Shown piece by piece: positions 23,886 to 44,863 of a stretch of DNA of 60,000 nucleotides. The DNA is taken from NCBI RefSeq assembly GCF_008831285.2, contig NC_045147.1, positions 12,343,427-12,403,426 of the forward strand. Direction: 5' to 3'. Numbering within the stretch: the stretch's first letter is position 1; every line of letters starts with the position of its first letter. Source of the stretch: Nymphaea colorata (Eukaryota > Streptophyta > Magnoliopsida > Nymphaeales > Nymphaeaceae). Position numbers and translations under genes: made by a program. Under the pieces are notes generated by a model. It ran no database searches. It saw only the letters and a program-made list of their open reading frames with translations, and had not been told where the DNA came from.

Positions 23886-24990
23886 TTAAATTGATTACCC
23901 GCATGTCGAGACCATGTGAGACCAGTCATTTTGTTATAGAATATGACGAGTGACCAATTATCATATGCAACATACTTATCTCCACTTACTCAAAGTCATG
24001 TGCATCATACAACAATTAGTATCAACAAAAGTCTTGTGTCACATGTTTAGCAATAGTAAGAGTCAAATTCAAATATGTGAGATACCCTTATACCACTACA
24101 AACTTCAGCTTATTTCCATTAAAATGTTAGTTTTAAACTGAAAATTAATTGTACACATGTTCTTTTTTAACTTTTGTTTTTTGGTTAATCAAGATCAGGG
24201 ATCTTGTTGAACTCCATTTTTATCTTTTCGGCAGAGAAAGGAAACATGTTTCTCTTTTCTAGAATTTGTTTTGTCGTTCTCGTTTAATTTTGGAGTGGTT
24301 CTTCATCAGATTGAACACCAAATCTAGTCAAAATCTAAATGTTACGTCTAAACTGTCCTTTTTTTCTAGAGGATATTGGTACCAAACATCAGCACACATA
24401 TTTTGGACAATTACCATGATGGGTTTTTGTTTGGATCGAGACTTAGATCCAAAAAAAAGTTGCATTTTGGATCTGGATCTAGCAAGACCTACGGGTTTCC
24501 CACTGTACTTGAGATGCCCGGATGCGCTCAACCATATGAGCCCAAACCGCCCTAATATAGACCGAAGCATCCAAGCCACATTTTTCCAACCGATGACTTG
24601 GTCTCCTTCTTCCTCATGCACGTCAGGCCAAAACGTTTCCTGACTAATTATTGGATTTTAAAAACAAGACCTGCTACCATCTTCCGCAACGTATCTACTT
24701 GAGCTTAAAGGTCGATCAATGCTATGAAGGTGGATGGCGGCTTAATGTTCATGTGTTCTTCTGTGTCACACGATATTTGTGCCTTCTTCTGAGTAAGAAA
24801 ATTTTTTCTGCTTTAAATCTTTGCTCTTAATTTTGTCCAGAAAATTGTATGGAGAAAAGAGGAAGCCGTTAACGTAAAAATAGTAAAAGCTTTTAGTAGG
24901 AGGGTTTGAATTTCTAAGTGTGGATCTAATCTGCTATTTAATGAAGAGGTGCGGGTGCATGCTCTTCATTTCCCGTGAGCCGCTCCAAGA

Positions 24991-32546
<7,556 letters not shown>

Positions 32547-33243
32547 ACAAAATACTGACATCTTTCTAGCTTTTTTGGCTACAAAAAAGAAAGCAAACCT
32601 TGTTCTTCATAAATTTACGAATGGTAGTAACAGGAAGTTGCCAGATTTCTTACTCTCTTTTTTTTCCCCCTCATTTTTGATCGGCCACTGTAAAATGAAG
32701 GCTCTTGAATCTCTGTAATAGCTCGAGCCAAGCAAGAAAGAAGTTCATTGGTACTAAAAATTTTGGCATTGGAAGTTCTCTTCCTGTAATTAGGCACTTT
32801 GTACTAATTGTTTCTACACAATCTATAGAATCTGTTGCTGTCTTGAAGAATTACTCTGGTTTCACAAGACCTAATTCATCGTGAATATTCCTTTTAGTTT
32901 GATTTGTACCGTTAATGCACTGTCGTTGTAATGAACACCAACTCTAACGGATAAACATGAAATCCATCCATGCATACGTATTGTCCTGGATGAGCCAAAC
33001 TTCCGAGGTCTTGGGCCGAAGATTCCAAGACCTTGGATTTTGGTAGAGTATGGTACACTTTTCAATAATTGTGATTTCATGGAAGTAGCACTCACAAAAA
33101 TAGAATCAACAATTTCTAAATCATGGATGCTAACTTAAATTCTTGGAGAGTTTCATGCACATACAAGTGGGCCTCGATGATTTGCTACATTATCATGATG
33201 TCCTGTTTAAAACTCGTTAAGTTATTTGTAGCCCATGTATAGG

Positions 33244-33743
33244 TAGGGGTGAACAAGAGCCGAGTTAAGTTCAATCAGCCAGCTCGAGCTAGGCTCGACT
33301 AATGAAACCTCGAGCTCGATTTGGCTCGAGCTCGAGAATAGCTCGACAAAAGCAGCTCGAACTTGACTCAGCGTGTTCAGCTGGAGCTCAACTCGATTAA
33401 GGCTCGACAAACTCGTTTAAGTCATAAAATATTAATGTTCATCATTACGTGTTGAGCTCGAGTTCGACTCGATTATGGTTCGACAAACTCATAAACTTAT
33501 TTGAATATATCGACTTGACTAAGCAATCACATGTTCAGTTCAAACTCAACTCGATTACTTGAACGAGTTGACTCATTAACTTGATATCAACTCATTAAGC
33601 AAATCGACTTGACTAAGCAATCACGTGTTCAGCTCAAACTCAACTCGATTACTTGAACGAGTTGACTCATTAACTTGATATCAACTCATTAAGCAAATGA
33701 CTCAGCTTGAACTCATTCACGAGCCGACCTTTGTTTACCCCTA
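33244..33743. mobile_element. GAGCTCGA-rich element with terminal inverted repeats
   Basis: The left end TAGGGGTGAACAAGAGCCGA and the reverse complement of the right end (TAGGGGTAAACAAAGGTCGG) match over about 16 of 20 positions. Between them is low-complexity sequence built from GAGCTCGA and ACTCGACTCGA words. It contains a near-perfect tandem duplication of 94 bases (33511-33604 and 33605-33698). It has no coding capacity, so it would be a non-autonomous DNA transposon, possibly hAT-like. No target-site duplication was found. Confidence 0.6.
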
Positions 33744-34259
33744 GGCCAATTCATATAAATTAGACTCAATGAGATGGTCATTCGGATTGAGTCACTCTGC
33801 ATGCCTGAAAAAGGCCCCATTGGAAGGATAAGAGTATGCTAGAAAAAAAGAATTTTTTTTCTAAATGACAATCTTACCCTTGAAAATTTGATGAATACCA
33901 AATGCTAAAAGGCAACATGCCCCTGCCAGAAGAAAAGTCAGTCCATGGTAGCTGTCGGGGCATATGGGCTCCTCGAATAAGTAACCTGTTCCCCATGTAA
34001 TATATTAGAATAGGAAAAAATATTATTTTTGGATGACAGAAAATATAGAGAAAAGGTTTCGATGTACATTAAGATAGGTCTTTATACCCAATAAATATGC
34101 ATCAAAGGGACTGCGGGCATTTTTGAACTTTTTTTTAAATAAAGGAGTGGACATTTTATACATTATCACTTTTTTACAATCCTTTTTTACCCTTTTTAAA
34201 AGTTTATTTTTATTATTTTAATAAAATTATTTTATTCATTCTCATCTGCCGGTTCCTAA

Positions 34260-34690
34260 CCTCTATGGTTCAAAAAACAGAATATCCATCGGATTTGAAT
34301 CTTCGAAAAAATCAAAGATGAAAAAAAACATTAATATCCAATTAAAAAATCGAATCGGATTTGAATTTAACAAATGTCATCTGATCGGATTTGGATTCTG
34401 ATTGGGATATACATAAATATCTGATCAGATTCAGATATGGATTCAGATCAAATTCATTTTTAAACAAATATCATGTATCTAATGCTATTAAATTTTAAAA
34501 ATTGACAAAATTTGGATTCAGATATAAATATAAAAATTGGATTTGGATCAAATTCGAATTGTAAAATTGGATTTTAGATTCGAATTTGGATGTGATTTTT
34601 TTTATTCGAATTCGAATCCAAATATGTGAATATCTGAAAAAGCGGATATGATTAAAGATATATTTAATTCGAATCCAATCTTTAACATCT
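34260..34690. repeat. AT-rich repeat of GGATTTGAAT-like words
   Basis: The words ATCGGATTTGAAT, GGATTCAGAT and TTCGAATTTGGAT recur many times in both orientations over about 430 bases. A shorter stretch of similar composition lies at 7080-7260. It is non-coding. Confidence 0.5.
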
Positions 34691-34838
34691 TACTAAGGAG
34701 GCAACTACATAGTACATATCCATTTGAAGACCTTAACCAACTTTATTGAAAAGATTTACTTGATTTATGAAAAGGGGATTCCTAAATTAAGCAGCTACTC
34801 ATCATCTTCCTAGCCTTCACCTTTTTCCTTTGGATTTC

Positions 34839-34845
<7 letters not shown>

Positions 34846-34909
<64 letters not shown>
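34846..34909. repeat. (CT)n(AT)n microsatellite
   Basis: About 28 bases of CT repeat run directly into about 35 bases of AT repeat. Confidence 0.95.
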
Positions 34910-34911
<2 letters not shown>

Positions 34912-35873
34912 TTATATATTTCTGGCAAATTCTTTAGACCTGTTTTGGCAAAATATATCGGAGTGATATGTTGAAAAGTTTGCTGATATTTGTTACTTGG
35001 GAGGTCACCTTTCTAGGGACATTGATTCCCCTGCTTGTTAATGTCCAACATTATTTCACTATGCCTAAGAAATATTTTGCCCATCTTGCATGGGATTGTG
35101 ATGTCAATAGAGCCGCTTCATTTTTATGCAGTGAGCAAGTTTATTTATCTTTATAACATGTTTTTAGGGGCACAACCAAATTTTTTTTATGTGAGGTTAA
35201 ATGATAATTCTAAAATTTTAACAGGAACCAAAATATAATTTTTCAAAGTTTTAGGACCGTGTTGGTCCAGGCCCAGCGTGTTCCACACGATGATATTAAT
35301 GCCATTTATTTTTATGCTCGTGTTTGTAAGGACATTGTGACACACAGATACTGATTACATAGTGACAGTCTTTTGACGCTTCCATAACGTTTTCCATACT
35401 CCATACATGGTCCCAGCTGCCGCTTTCTTTTACGTTATAACGTTGAATAATTTAATTGAAAGGTTTCAACTTTGCATTATCAAAAGAGTATAAACAGTTC
35501 AGCAGCTTTCATGGAATTTTAAAACCATGAAAAATTCCAAGCATTCACACACCATAATTATTGTTCAATCACAACAAAGTTTATTTAAAATATTTGACAT
35601 TTTAATGTCATATATTTTAATACCAGGCATTCAATAAGAATCAAAATTAATTCACTTGACTGCCCATTTTGCATATAGTTTAATAGGTTGAACAAAAAGG
35701 GTTCAAACTAAACTAGTTTTTTGTTATACCATGAAAAGTTTGGGGCTGTTTTTATAAATTTCTTTTCCAATGGAAAACTGTGGGACGAGATCAGAGGGAC
35801 GTGTCTCTTGCTGTCAATGCGGTGACATTGGCCGCGCGACCTCGAATGAATGAATACCTCACCACACCAGGCG

Positions 35874-35912
35874 AGAGAGAGAGAGAGAGAGGGAGCGAGA
35901 GAGAGTGAGAGA
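35874..35912. repeat. GA-repeat near PLD beta 5' leader
   Basis: A GA run with small interruptions lies about 520 bases upstream of the PLD beta ATG and is followed by a pyrimidine-rich CTCCTC stretch. GA/CT tracts near plant transcription starts can bind BBR/BPC factors; that role here is only a possibility. Confidence 0.7.
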
Positions 35913-36198
35913 GGAGGCCCCATCCTCCCTCGTCCTCCTCCTCGTCTCCTTCGTCGCTCTTTCCTCTTCGTGCGCGTTTCTCATTGATCTTCTTCCTTCC
36001 TCATTTTACTTCTGAAATTGACGTGTGCCGTTCCTAAGCTCGTTGACTCTCATTATTCACGTTAATTGTTTGGATTTGTTGCTTCCTCTTCATTTTATTT
36101 CATTCTCCGAGCTTTTGAGAAGACACTCCTCTGCTTTTTAGCTACGCCCCATCTTTTGCCTCGCTTTTGGTTCTGGAATTCATCACTATCTGGAAAAG

Positions 36199-36298
36199 GT
36201 GCGTAGATCCTTCGTAACTTTGCTTTATTTCAAATTTAGTTGAAATAAACCGGGATTTTGTTGATTGTTTCCTTTTTCTGGTTTTGATTCGATCGCAG
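36199..36298 (+). other. Possible 5' UTR intron of PLD beta
   Basis: A good donor (AAAAG/GTGCGT at 36199) and acceptor (GATCGCAG ending at 36298) enclose 100 bases of T-rich sequence upstream of the ATG at 36431. The flanking sequence is non-coding leader. No transcript evidence is available. Confidence 0.45.
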
Positions 36299-36430
36299 AA
36301 CCGGGAAGGAGGAGTGGCTTCTGGCTGAATCCATCGTTGAAGAATTTCATTTGTGAAAGAATGCTTCGGGCTTGACTGATAGAAATTTGAGCTGTGCCAT
36401 TGATCGATTGGATATTCGCTGCCGATCGGG

Positions 36431-39400
36431 ATGGAGAATTATCACTCGTTTAATCCGAATTACAGACCCTATTACCCTCCCCCTCCTGGGGCCTATCCTG
36501 GATATCCGATGCCGCCGGCGCCTCCGAACGCCTATTCTCCTTACCCTCCGTACGGGATTCCCCACCCTCACGTTCATTCACCTCCGCAGCAGCATGTATT
36601 CCACCATTCCGGGCCCCTATTCCCTTACCCAAACTCTAATCCTCACCCGCCACCTAGTTTCCATTCGAACTCTCTTCCGACGTCGTTGAATTTCGGTTAC
36701 CCGCACAATGTCCAGCAACAGGGGAGTCTTCAGAACGTTTCTGAGTCCTATCAGTACTACCATCACAGTTCTCCTCCACATCCTCCCCCAGAACGTATTC
36801 ATTCTCATCAAGCGAACAATTCTTTATCTCCAAATTCGTCAATTCACCGGCCTCCGACCCCTTCAACGTCTTCTTCTTCGCAGCTCTACCCGATCGAGGA
36901 CGTACTGGCTTCCTGCCACTTGTCTGATGATCGTCCTACACCTGGAACTCTTTCTACTTCTACCTCGTTCAGTGGATTTCAGCATCAGGATTTGGGACCA
37001 GCACGCCCTGGGATTTATGGGTACCCCAATTATTCCTTCCCTTCGGCTTCTGATGCGTCGCAGCATGGTGTAAGCCAGCAGATAGTTCCCTACTCGCCTT
37101 CAAAAGCTTCTCTCAAAGTGCTTTTGTTGCATGGCAGCCTTGATATCCATATCTACGAAGCGAGAAACTTGCCCAACATGGATATGTTCTCGAAGACCCT
37201 AAGTGATCTCTTCGGAAGAAGGGTTTCCAAACTTGCCAATAAGATCGACGAGCATATGCCTGGCTCCATAACGAGCGACCCTTACGTTTCTGTTTGTGTA
37301 TCAAACGCTGTGGTTGCTAGAACTTATGTGGTCTCCAATAATGAAAACCCAGTTTGGAACCAGCATTCTCGCGTCCCCGTTGCCCATCATGCTGCGGAGG
37401 TGCAGTTCATCGTTAAGGACAGTGACATGATTGGTTCTCAGCTCATCGGAATCGTTTCGATTCCGGCGGAGCAGATCTACTCAGGCGCGAGAGTCGAGGG
37501 ATCGTTTCCCATCCTTGGCCTCAACAAGAAGCCTTGCAAATCTGGAGCCACTTTGAGAATCTCGATTCAGTATATACCCATGGAGGAGCAGACTCTATAC
37601 AATCTTGGAGTTGGTGGGCCAGACCACAAAGGAATTCCTGGTACATATTTCCCTCTGAGGAAGGGTGGAAGGGTGACTCTGTATCAGGACGCGCACGTAC
37701 CGGATGGTTCTCTTCCGGCTTTGAGACTTGAGGGAGATGCCCACTACCACCATGGCAAGTGTTGGAGGGACATCTTCGAAGCGGTAAAGCAGGCTCGTCG
37801 GCTGATCTATATTACCGGGTGGTCGGTGTATCACATGGTTAGATTGGTCCGAGATGCAGATTACTACTCTGATACTCTGGGAGAGATTTTGAGGGCCAAG
37901 TCACAGGAAGGTGTCAGAGTTTTGCTTCTAGTGTGGGATGATCCTACTTCAAGGCGCATTTTGGGTTTCCAAACGGTATGAATATTAAGCAGTTAAGGGG
38001 GTGGGGCCTGCACAGTCACATGTATCGATATGCACTTAGCACAAAACGATTCGATTTGTTTCTATCATGTATGATTATAATTCAACTCGTACGTAACGAT
38101 AGCTCTGCAACACTGATGGAGGATAGAACCTTGTTCGTAGTTTTTCTCGATGGTATTAGGCAAGATTGTCTGTCGTATATCCAGAAGCATGGGCCACAAA
38201 GACATTGGTTCCATTTTTTCCTGCTTGTTCTTGACACTATTGGAGAACTAAGTGAATGGAGATTTCCTCGAAGAGTGAATTTGTTTGGAAAATGTCATCA
38301 AGTTATTATTTTGTTTTTTGTTTTTTTAAAATACTGGAATTCAACTTCTTACTAGAGTTTATATTCGCTGAAGTTACCTAAGATTCATCTAAAATTCTAA
38401 AATGTCATGAGACGTGATACTTAAGTCATGCTGCATTCTAACTTGAATTCTTATTGGAGTTTTAGCTTATAGAGCTTATATTGGTGGATGGACGTTACTG
38501 TCATTTAAAAAAAAAAAAAAAATTAATGATTGTATGTTATAGTTACTATTGCTTATCCTATGCAGGATGGTCTAATGGCAACCCATGATGAGGAGACGAA
38601 AAAGTTTTTCAAGCATTCATCAGTACGTGTGTTGCTCTGTCCTCGGTCTGCAGGAAAGCGTCACAGTTGGGCCAAACAACAGGTGATTTTTAAGTGACGA
38701 AACTATCTGTTGTTGATCCTGTTAGTTGCTTATACCTCTTTTTTCGCTTTGAAGCAAATAGTATTCCATGTCTAAGATGTCAGTAATTAGGTCATTGAAC
38801 CAGCGCATACTTCAATACCTGTTGGCTATGACCTATGAACAACATCATATTTCTCCCAGGCCTCCTAAAATGCCACTTATGGCACATTCAGTATAGAACC
38901 TTCAGTTGTCTGGTGTAAGACTATTCGTACTCTTGTAGGAAGTTATCCGACTATACATACTCCAGTAGGAACCCTTGTTAAAACTTGACTAAGACAAACT
39001 GAGTAGTGCCCAAGATCTTCACAAAATGCAAAGTTAGTAATGAAAAAAGAAGGCAAAAAAGGCACACCAAGCAAGAAGACAGAATTCATGCTGTTCAGAG
39101 GCCAAATGCGTCCCTACATCCTGTTAGTCTTGGACAAGGACCGAGACTTGTATCTCACTTTCCTTGTTAATCCCCCTGCTTTATATCTCAGTAGGTAGGA
39201 AGTGCCTTGAGCAAATGTTTACGAATGGTGGATCGGGTGGGTCAGTTAGGTGTAATAAACCCCATCACCTGAGCAGTCATATATATACTTCTCATGGATG
39301 GGGATTGATGTTTGGTAGGCTTGTAACAACGGGTGCATCAGTAGTAGCTGACACTTACACACAGAACGGTGATCCAAAGCTTTACTGAATATGGAGAATT

Positions 39401-39884
39401 ACACATGAGTAGAATGCTCACCCCAAGATAAACAAATTCTCTCTTGCAATAACTGTCTCACTTTTCCCTCGCATACATGCCACCACTTCTCTCCCTTATA
39501 CTGAAACTGAAAATTAATATAACTATCCACTCTTCATGGTTCCATGAGAAGTGGGGACTGATAACTACCCACTCTCCATGTTCCCATGAGAAAGAGAAAT
39601 TGAAACTACCCACTCCCCCACGTGTACATGAGAATGGAAACCATTCACCCATGTTTAGCATGGACGATGAGCCATAACAGGACCAACTATATCTCCTTTG
39701 TTGACCAGTTTACTGTCTGCTGGTTAAAATATAAAGAGCAACTTAACTTCTTCCACCTTTCTGAAATTTTAGGAAAGGACCAGGCCATCGTGATGTGGAC
39801 ATTGGCTATGAAGGAACTGTGAGAAAATATGCAAGTCATTCTCAGTCTGATATAAATGTGATGCTTGTAAAGTGTTCATTAGAT

Positions 39885-39917
<33 letters not shown>

Positions 39918-42900
39918 CTGTGAATGATGTCCAACTGCTGGACTTGGTAAGGCTAGTTACAAAACCTTCAAGCAGCTGCATGACTTTCCCCTAACTGCTT
40001 TGGCCCTCATTTGGTGTCTACTAATTCTCTGCTAAAGGCATAGGAAAGTAGGAAACATTTGTTGGTTTTTAACAAGTTGTTTATGAGTTACCGGAAGGTA
40101 TAATATTCAGGTTGGAGTTCGGTCAGCATATATTAGTTGAACCTGAGCTGGAAATATTCATTGCAGTTCATTTTATTTGTTTCCAGGAAACGGGGGCCAT
40201 CTATACTCATCATCAGAAATCGGTAGTCTTGGATGCTGATGCTGGTAATGGCAAGAGAAAGATTATTGCCTTTGTTGGAGGGCTTGATTTATGTGACGGG
40301 CGATATGATACTCCAACGCATTCATTGTTCAGGACATTACAAACCACACATAGAGAAGACTATCATAATCCAACTTTTCCAGTAATTATTTTCTGCTTCT
40401 TTTTCTCTTGCAGGACATATTTTGATGCCATGATTGCCATTGACGAAGTGAAATGTTCATTGTCTGTTAGGGTCCGAGTTTCTTCTCATTGTGGCATATA
40501 ATGACATCATTTTGATTGTTCGCCTCTATGCATTTACGTGGTAATACTGCTGAACATATTATTGCCTGGAAATCACAGGTGGAAGTTGTATCACCTCATA
40601 AATATGTTCTTCATGGTGTTTTTACTAGGAGTTGGATCATGAATCATGTATTTTTTTCAAAAGAAAGCCTTCTTGGTTGTTAGACCATCAAGTTTTGTTA
40701 CTGCGGTGATTGGTTTCTAAACGACTTGAAAAGATACTTGTTTGTTTCAATATTCAAAACCCTTTTTTTAGGACAAGCCACACTCGTCATGTTCCATTTA
40801 GTTGATAAAGGATTTAAATAGAGAAATTGGAAACTAGAGAAAAGTTGATTTCTTTGTAGTAGCTTTATAGCTGCATGAGCACTAAATATTTTTGTGTTTA
40901 AATTAAAAATGGCAAGACTCATAAAAGCTCTAATATAATTATTCTTCATGCACATATAACATAATCCAGCAATCCTTTTGATTGATGGTTTCTGACAGTC
41001 TCATTTTATAACGTCTATACTACTTAAAGCAGATAATTGATTTCCCAAGTTGAAAGTATTTGTTTATGCACTTGTGCACCCTTTCCCCTAACTGCCAAAG
41101 CATCTCGGTAGCTTAAGAAAAGGCTTTGGTGTACCATTCATAATGCACAAAGATTTGAGTCTTTGGTTTATTCATGCATTACCAGATGTCAAATGATGTT
41201 CATCTAATGATGATGAACTATCTGTAAGCTTCATCTTACTAACTTTATAATCAGGTTATTCATTTTTCCCTTAAACCTGGTCCTTTACAGGCAGATGTGA
41301 CATCTCCACGGGAGCCATGGCATGATTTACACTGCAGACTTGATGGTCCTGCTGCTTATGATGTCTTAACCAATTTTGAAGAAAGATGGTCAAAATCATC
41401 AAAGCCCCATGGTATAGAAAAGCTTAAAAGGGCTGAGGATGATTCATTACTTAATCTTTCAAGGATACCTGATATACTTAAAATGGCAGAAGCTCCTTGC
41501 TTGGATGAAAATGACCCAGAGGCATGGCATGTACAGGTTGGTTAACCGTTCCAGGAATGCAATTTGCAAGGTGTCACTTGCAGATCATCCTATATGAATA
41601 TTTGCAATTTTATGTTTCATTTCCTTATTGTTTTTTATTTCCTTAAACATTGCAGATCTTCCGTTCAATTGACTCCAATTCTGTTAAAGGATTTCCAAAG
41701 GACCCAAGACAAGCTATGAAATCGGTATTTGATTTGTTACTCTTTTGGATGGATGGCTTAGGTTACCAACTTAATTCTGCTAAGAGTCTAAGATGAATTC
41801 TCTACGTGACAGAATTTGACATGTGGGAAAAATGTGATGATTGATATGAGCATACATACAGCATATGTTGAAGCCATTCGAGCTGCACAACATTTCATTT
41901 ATATTGAGAATCAGTATTTCATTGGGTCCTCATTCAACTGGTCTGCTCACAATGATCTAGGTATGTTTTAGCCTAGCTATTACTCCGCACCATATATAAA
42001 GGCTCTAAGAAGGCAGTTCTGTTCCATTTACAAGAAAAGTCTTTTGTTGAGGCCTAAACCATGCATATTGCAATATCATGTTTCTCTGACAACCCTATCA
42101 TACTTCATTTTTAATATTAAACTGTTTCATGGTTGCCTTCTACGTAAATTGGCCAAAATATTAGAAATACTACGTATCCAGTAAAGATGATGCTTCTGTT
42201 GACTGTACTCTTGAATAGATGATACTTATCATACACTCTTCAGGTCTATAGATCCTTTTTCTATAAATTGTTGTTGTCCAACCTGTAGCTGTCTGTACTA
42301 ATTCCATTTTTATTCATTGTTTACATTTGGAACATCAAATTTCTTTTACTGCATGGCCAGTATAATAATTGGATTATCTTTTTCCCGTCCTTGCTGATTA
42401 CTTAATTCATTTTTCTTTGACTTTGTTAATCATTTGGAGCAGGTGCTAATAACCTAATACCTATGGAAATAGCACTGAAAATTGCAAAAAAAATCAAAGC
42501 AAATGAAAGATTTTCTGCTTATATTGTAATTCCAATGTGGCCTGAAGGTGTGCCTACTGGGAATGCTACGCAAAGGATTCTTTATTGGCAGGTATCTACT
42601 TTTTCTTATTCCTGATGACTTTGACTTTCCACTGTACCAAACCCGCTTGGGGCTCCTCTGGTGACTTCGAAAGTTAGGTGTTGAACATGTTATGGGGCTG
42701 CACCAATCTGTGTTCCTTTATTACATTACATGAGTCTTGTATTGCTTTGGAACATTTGGCCACTCTGCATGATACATATATTTTGTGCTAAGCATTCGTT
42801 TCTGCCATTTTTGTTCATATGTGCAGCGTCAAACAATGCAGATGATGTATGATACCATTTACAAGGCTCTGGAAGAAGCAAACCTTGACAAGACATATCA

Positions 42901-44863
42901 TCCACGAGATTACTTGACTTTCTTCTGCCTTGGAAACCGTGAGGTGGAAGATGGGTGTAGGATATTATCACCAACAGCTGCTCCAGCAAACACCCCTCAA
43001 GTAACCTTTAATCCTTCTCTCTGTGTTACAACGTTTTAAATTTTTCTCTAGGTTAAAAGTTTTGGCTTCCTGTGGTGCTTTAAGCTGCAAACCTTGTATC
43101 AGTTAACATAAATTTTATTACTTAGGCACTTGCTCAGAAGAATGGTCGCTTCATGATCTATGTCCATTCTAAAGGAATGATAGTGGATGATGAGTATGTA
43201 ATTTTGGGCTCAGCAAATATCAACCAGCGATCAATGGATGGTACAAGAGATTCAGAGATTGCAATGGGTGCTTATCAACCTCACCATACTTGGGCAAGAA
43301 AATTTTCTAATCCACGTGGGCAGGTAAATGTTTGTAACATATTTAATAAATTATGTGCTTGCCTTTCTATGTATGTTCCTTGGTATTTCACTATTTCTTA
43401 TCACGTCAAAAAATTACTACTGTAAGTGCGATTGAAGTTGCAGCCCAAAAATATAGATATGACATGAAACGAGTTAGGTCAGGGACAAAAATTAGACCTC
43501 TTGAATTCTTTAAAAAAAAAAAAACTTTCAACAGAATATTAACATTTTATTATAATTATAAAAAAGTAATCTAATTTGAAGGAGCTTAAATCAAGTTATT
43601 TCTATGAAGAACATTAATTTTTCTACTACTAAGATTTTGATGGTCTAAGAACCATTCATTTTTTTATTATCATAGAAAGATCGAATGATTACTTACTTTA
43701 TGCTTCTGATCAAAACATTGTTAAGATCATAATGAGGTAAGATTGTACAACAAGGTTTTTTTAACAATCAATTTTAAAGGTTCTGGATCTTGTACCTGGC
43801 CTAATAGCCTGGGCCCTGGGATATACCAATTACTCATATCTGGGATATAAGATTGAACAAACTTAGCAACTAACAAGCTATGATTCTATCAATGATTCAA
43901 CAAAAGAGAAAGAAGATTGTCAGTTGCTGACCCAACCATGCCCACACCTGAGTTCTGTCAACCTTTTTGAAGAGTCTGTGTTACGTAGACATGAGTCTGC
44001 ACGAGGGGACCGTTTTCTGAGTTTTTACACATAATTATTATTAGGAATTCTAAGAAGTATAAACCATTAAAATATTGGAATAGTGCCTCCAGCTAAATCA
44101 TCATGTTGTAGCAGATCCTTTTGCCACCAGACACGGTCAAGGTGGCCTTGTGCCTGTGACATGTTTGATGCGTTGTCCGTTCTGAAGCAGCAAAAGGCTT
44201 CTCTTAGAGTATTTATCCTGACAATAAGCCTCTGATATCTCCTTGATAACAGGTGGCCTTTTGATTTTTTTTTTTCTCTCTATAACCTTGTCTTTTCCAG
44301 GATGGCACCACTCTCCTTTTTACCCCCAAGGCATATTTGGTTCTTCTGGATAGGGGCACCATCTTTTGGTGGTTTTTTATGTTGACAATCCTAAATTCGG
44401 TTTCTAGATTATGCATTACATGAGTAGATCAGATATTGCCACAGCTTGTTGGCAATCAAATTCGGCTTCTAGTTTCTGCATTACATGAATAGATCAGATA
44501 TTGCTACACCTTGCTGAAAATGTCATCCGTTTGTATTTACAGCTGTTAATGACTTTCTGCTGTTTGCAGATCTATGGCTACCGTATGTCCCTCTGGGCAG
44601 AGCACCTTGGCATACTGGAAGACTGTTTTAGACATCCAGAGAGTCTGGGATGTATCAGAAGGGTCAACCATATGGCGGAGTTGAACTGGAAACAGTTTGC
44701 GTCCGATCAGGTGACGGAGATGAGAGGGCATCTTATGAGATACCCAGTTGAGGTGGACTCCAGAGGCAAGGTGAAGGCTCTTCCTGGCTGTGAAACGTTC
44801 CCCGATTGTGGAGGGACCATTTTGGGAAGCTTCATGATGGTCCAAGAAAACCTTACCGTGTAA
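36431..44863 (+). CDS. PLDBETA1: Phospholipase D beta, 10 coding exons
   Basis: Exons are 36431-37975, 38566-38682, 40187-40381, 41291-41536, 41656-41724, 41813-41960, 42443-42591, 42827-43000, 43126-43323 and 44570-44863, giving 1044 residues (Arabidopsis PLD beta 1 has about 1083). It hydrolyses membrane phospholipids to phosphatidic acid and is a Ca2+- and PIP2-dependent lipid-signalling enzyme. The long N-terminus (about 1-220) is rich in Pro, Tyr and Ser, as in beta PLDs. A C2 domain follows (about 225-385, [28 protein letters not shown]). The two HKD motifs are intact: HQKSVVLD (H563, K565, D570) and HSKGMIVD (H895, K897, D902). IENQYFIG and the C-terminal ENLTV are also present. Introns 2 and 9 each exceed 1.2 kb. 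The N-terminal region separates it from PLD alpha; gamma isoforms remain a lesser alternative. Confidence 0.95.
39519..39642. repeat. Three degenerate 42-bp tandem units in PLD intron 2
   Basis: The units start ATAACTATCCACTC (39519), ATAACTACCCACTC (39561) and AAACTACCCACTC (39603). Each is followed by a CATG...CATGAGAA pattern. Open frames read across both strands here (39458-39677) only because stops are absent from the unit. Confidence 0.75.

Larger units (their letters stand above)
23236..24990. other. Divergent intergenic region CCS / SBT4.14-like
   Basis: CCS (-) and the second subtilase (+) diverge from here, so both promoters should lie in this 1.75 kb. It contains a tandem 62-bp duplication (23519-23640) and a GAGCTCGA-rich repeat (about 23690-23880). 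Frames open on both strands at 24266-24643 look like repeat sequence rather than a gene. Confidence 0.55.
32547..36430. other. Repeat-rich intergenic region SBT4.14-like / PLD beta
   Basis: No gene is visible. It holds the GAGCTCGA element (33244-33743), an AT-rich stretch of repeated GGATTTGAAT/GAATTCGAA words (about 34260-34690), a CT/AT microsatellite (34846-34909) and, from about 35870, the probable 5' leader of PLD beta. Confidence 0.6.

Noticed and set aside
24151-24506. GTAC cores (24151, about 24504) as copper-response elements for CCS
   Set aside because: They lie more than 900 bases upstream of CCS and are isolated four-base palindromes; SPL7-type elements normally cluster nearer the start.
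24266-24643. A 125-codon + frame and a 97-codon - frame in the same place
   Set aside because: The region has GGATCTGGATCTAG-type repeats and palindromic words, and neither translation resembles a protein family.
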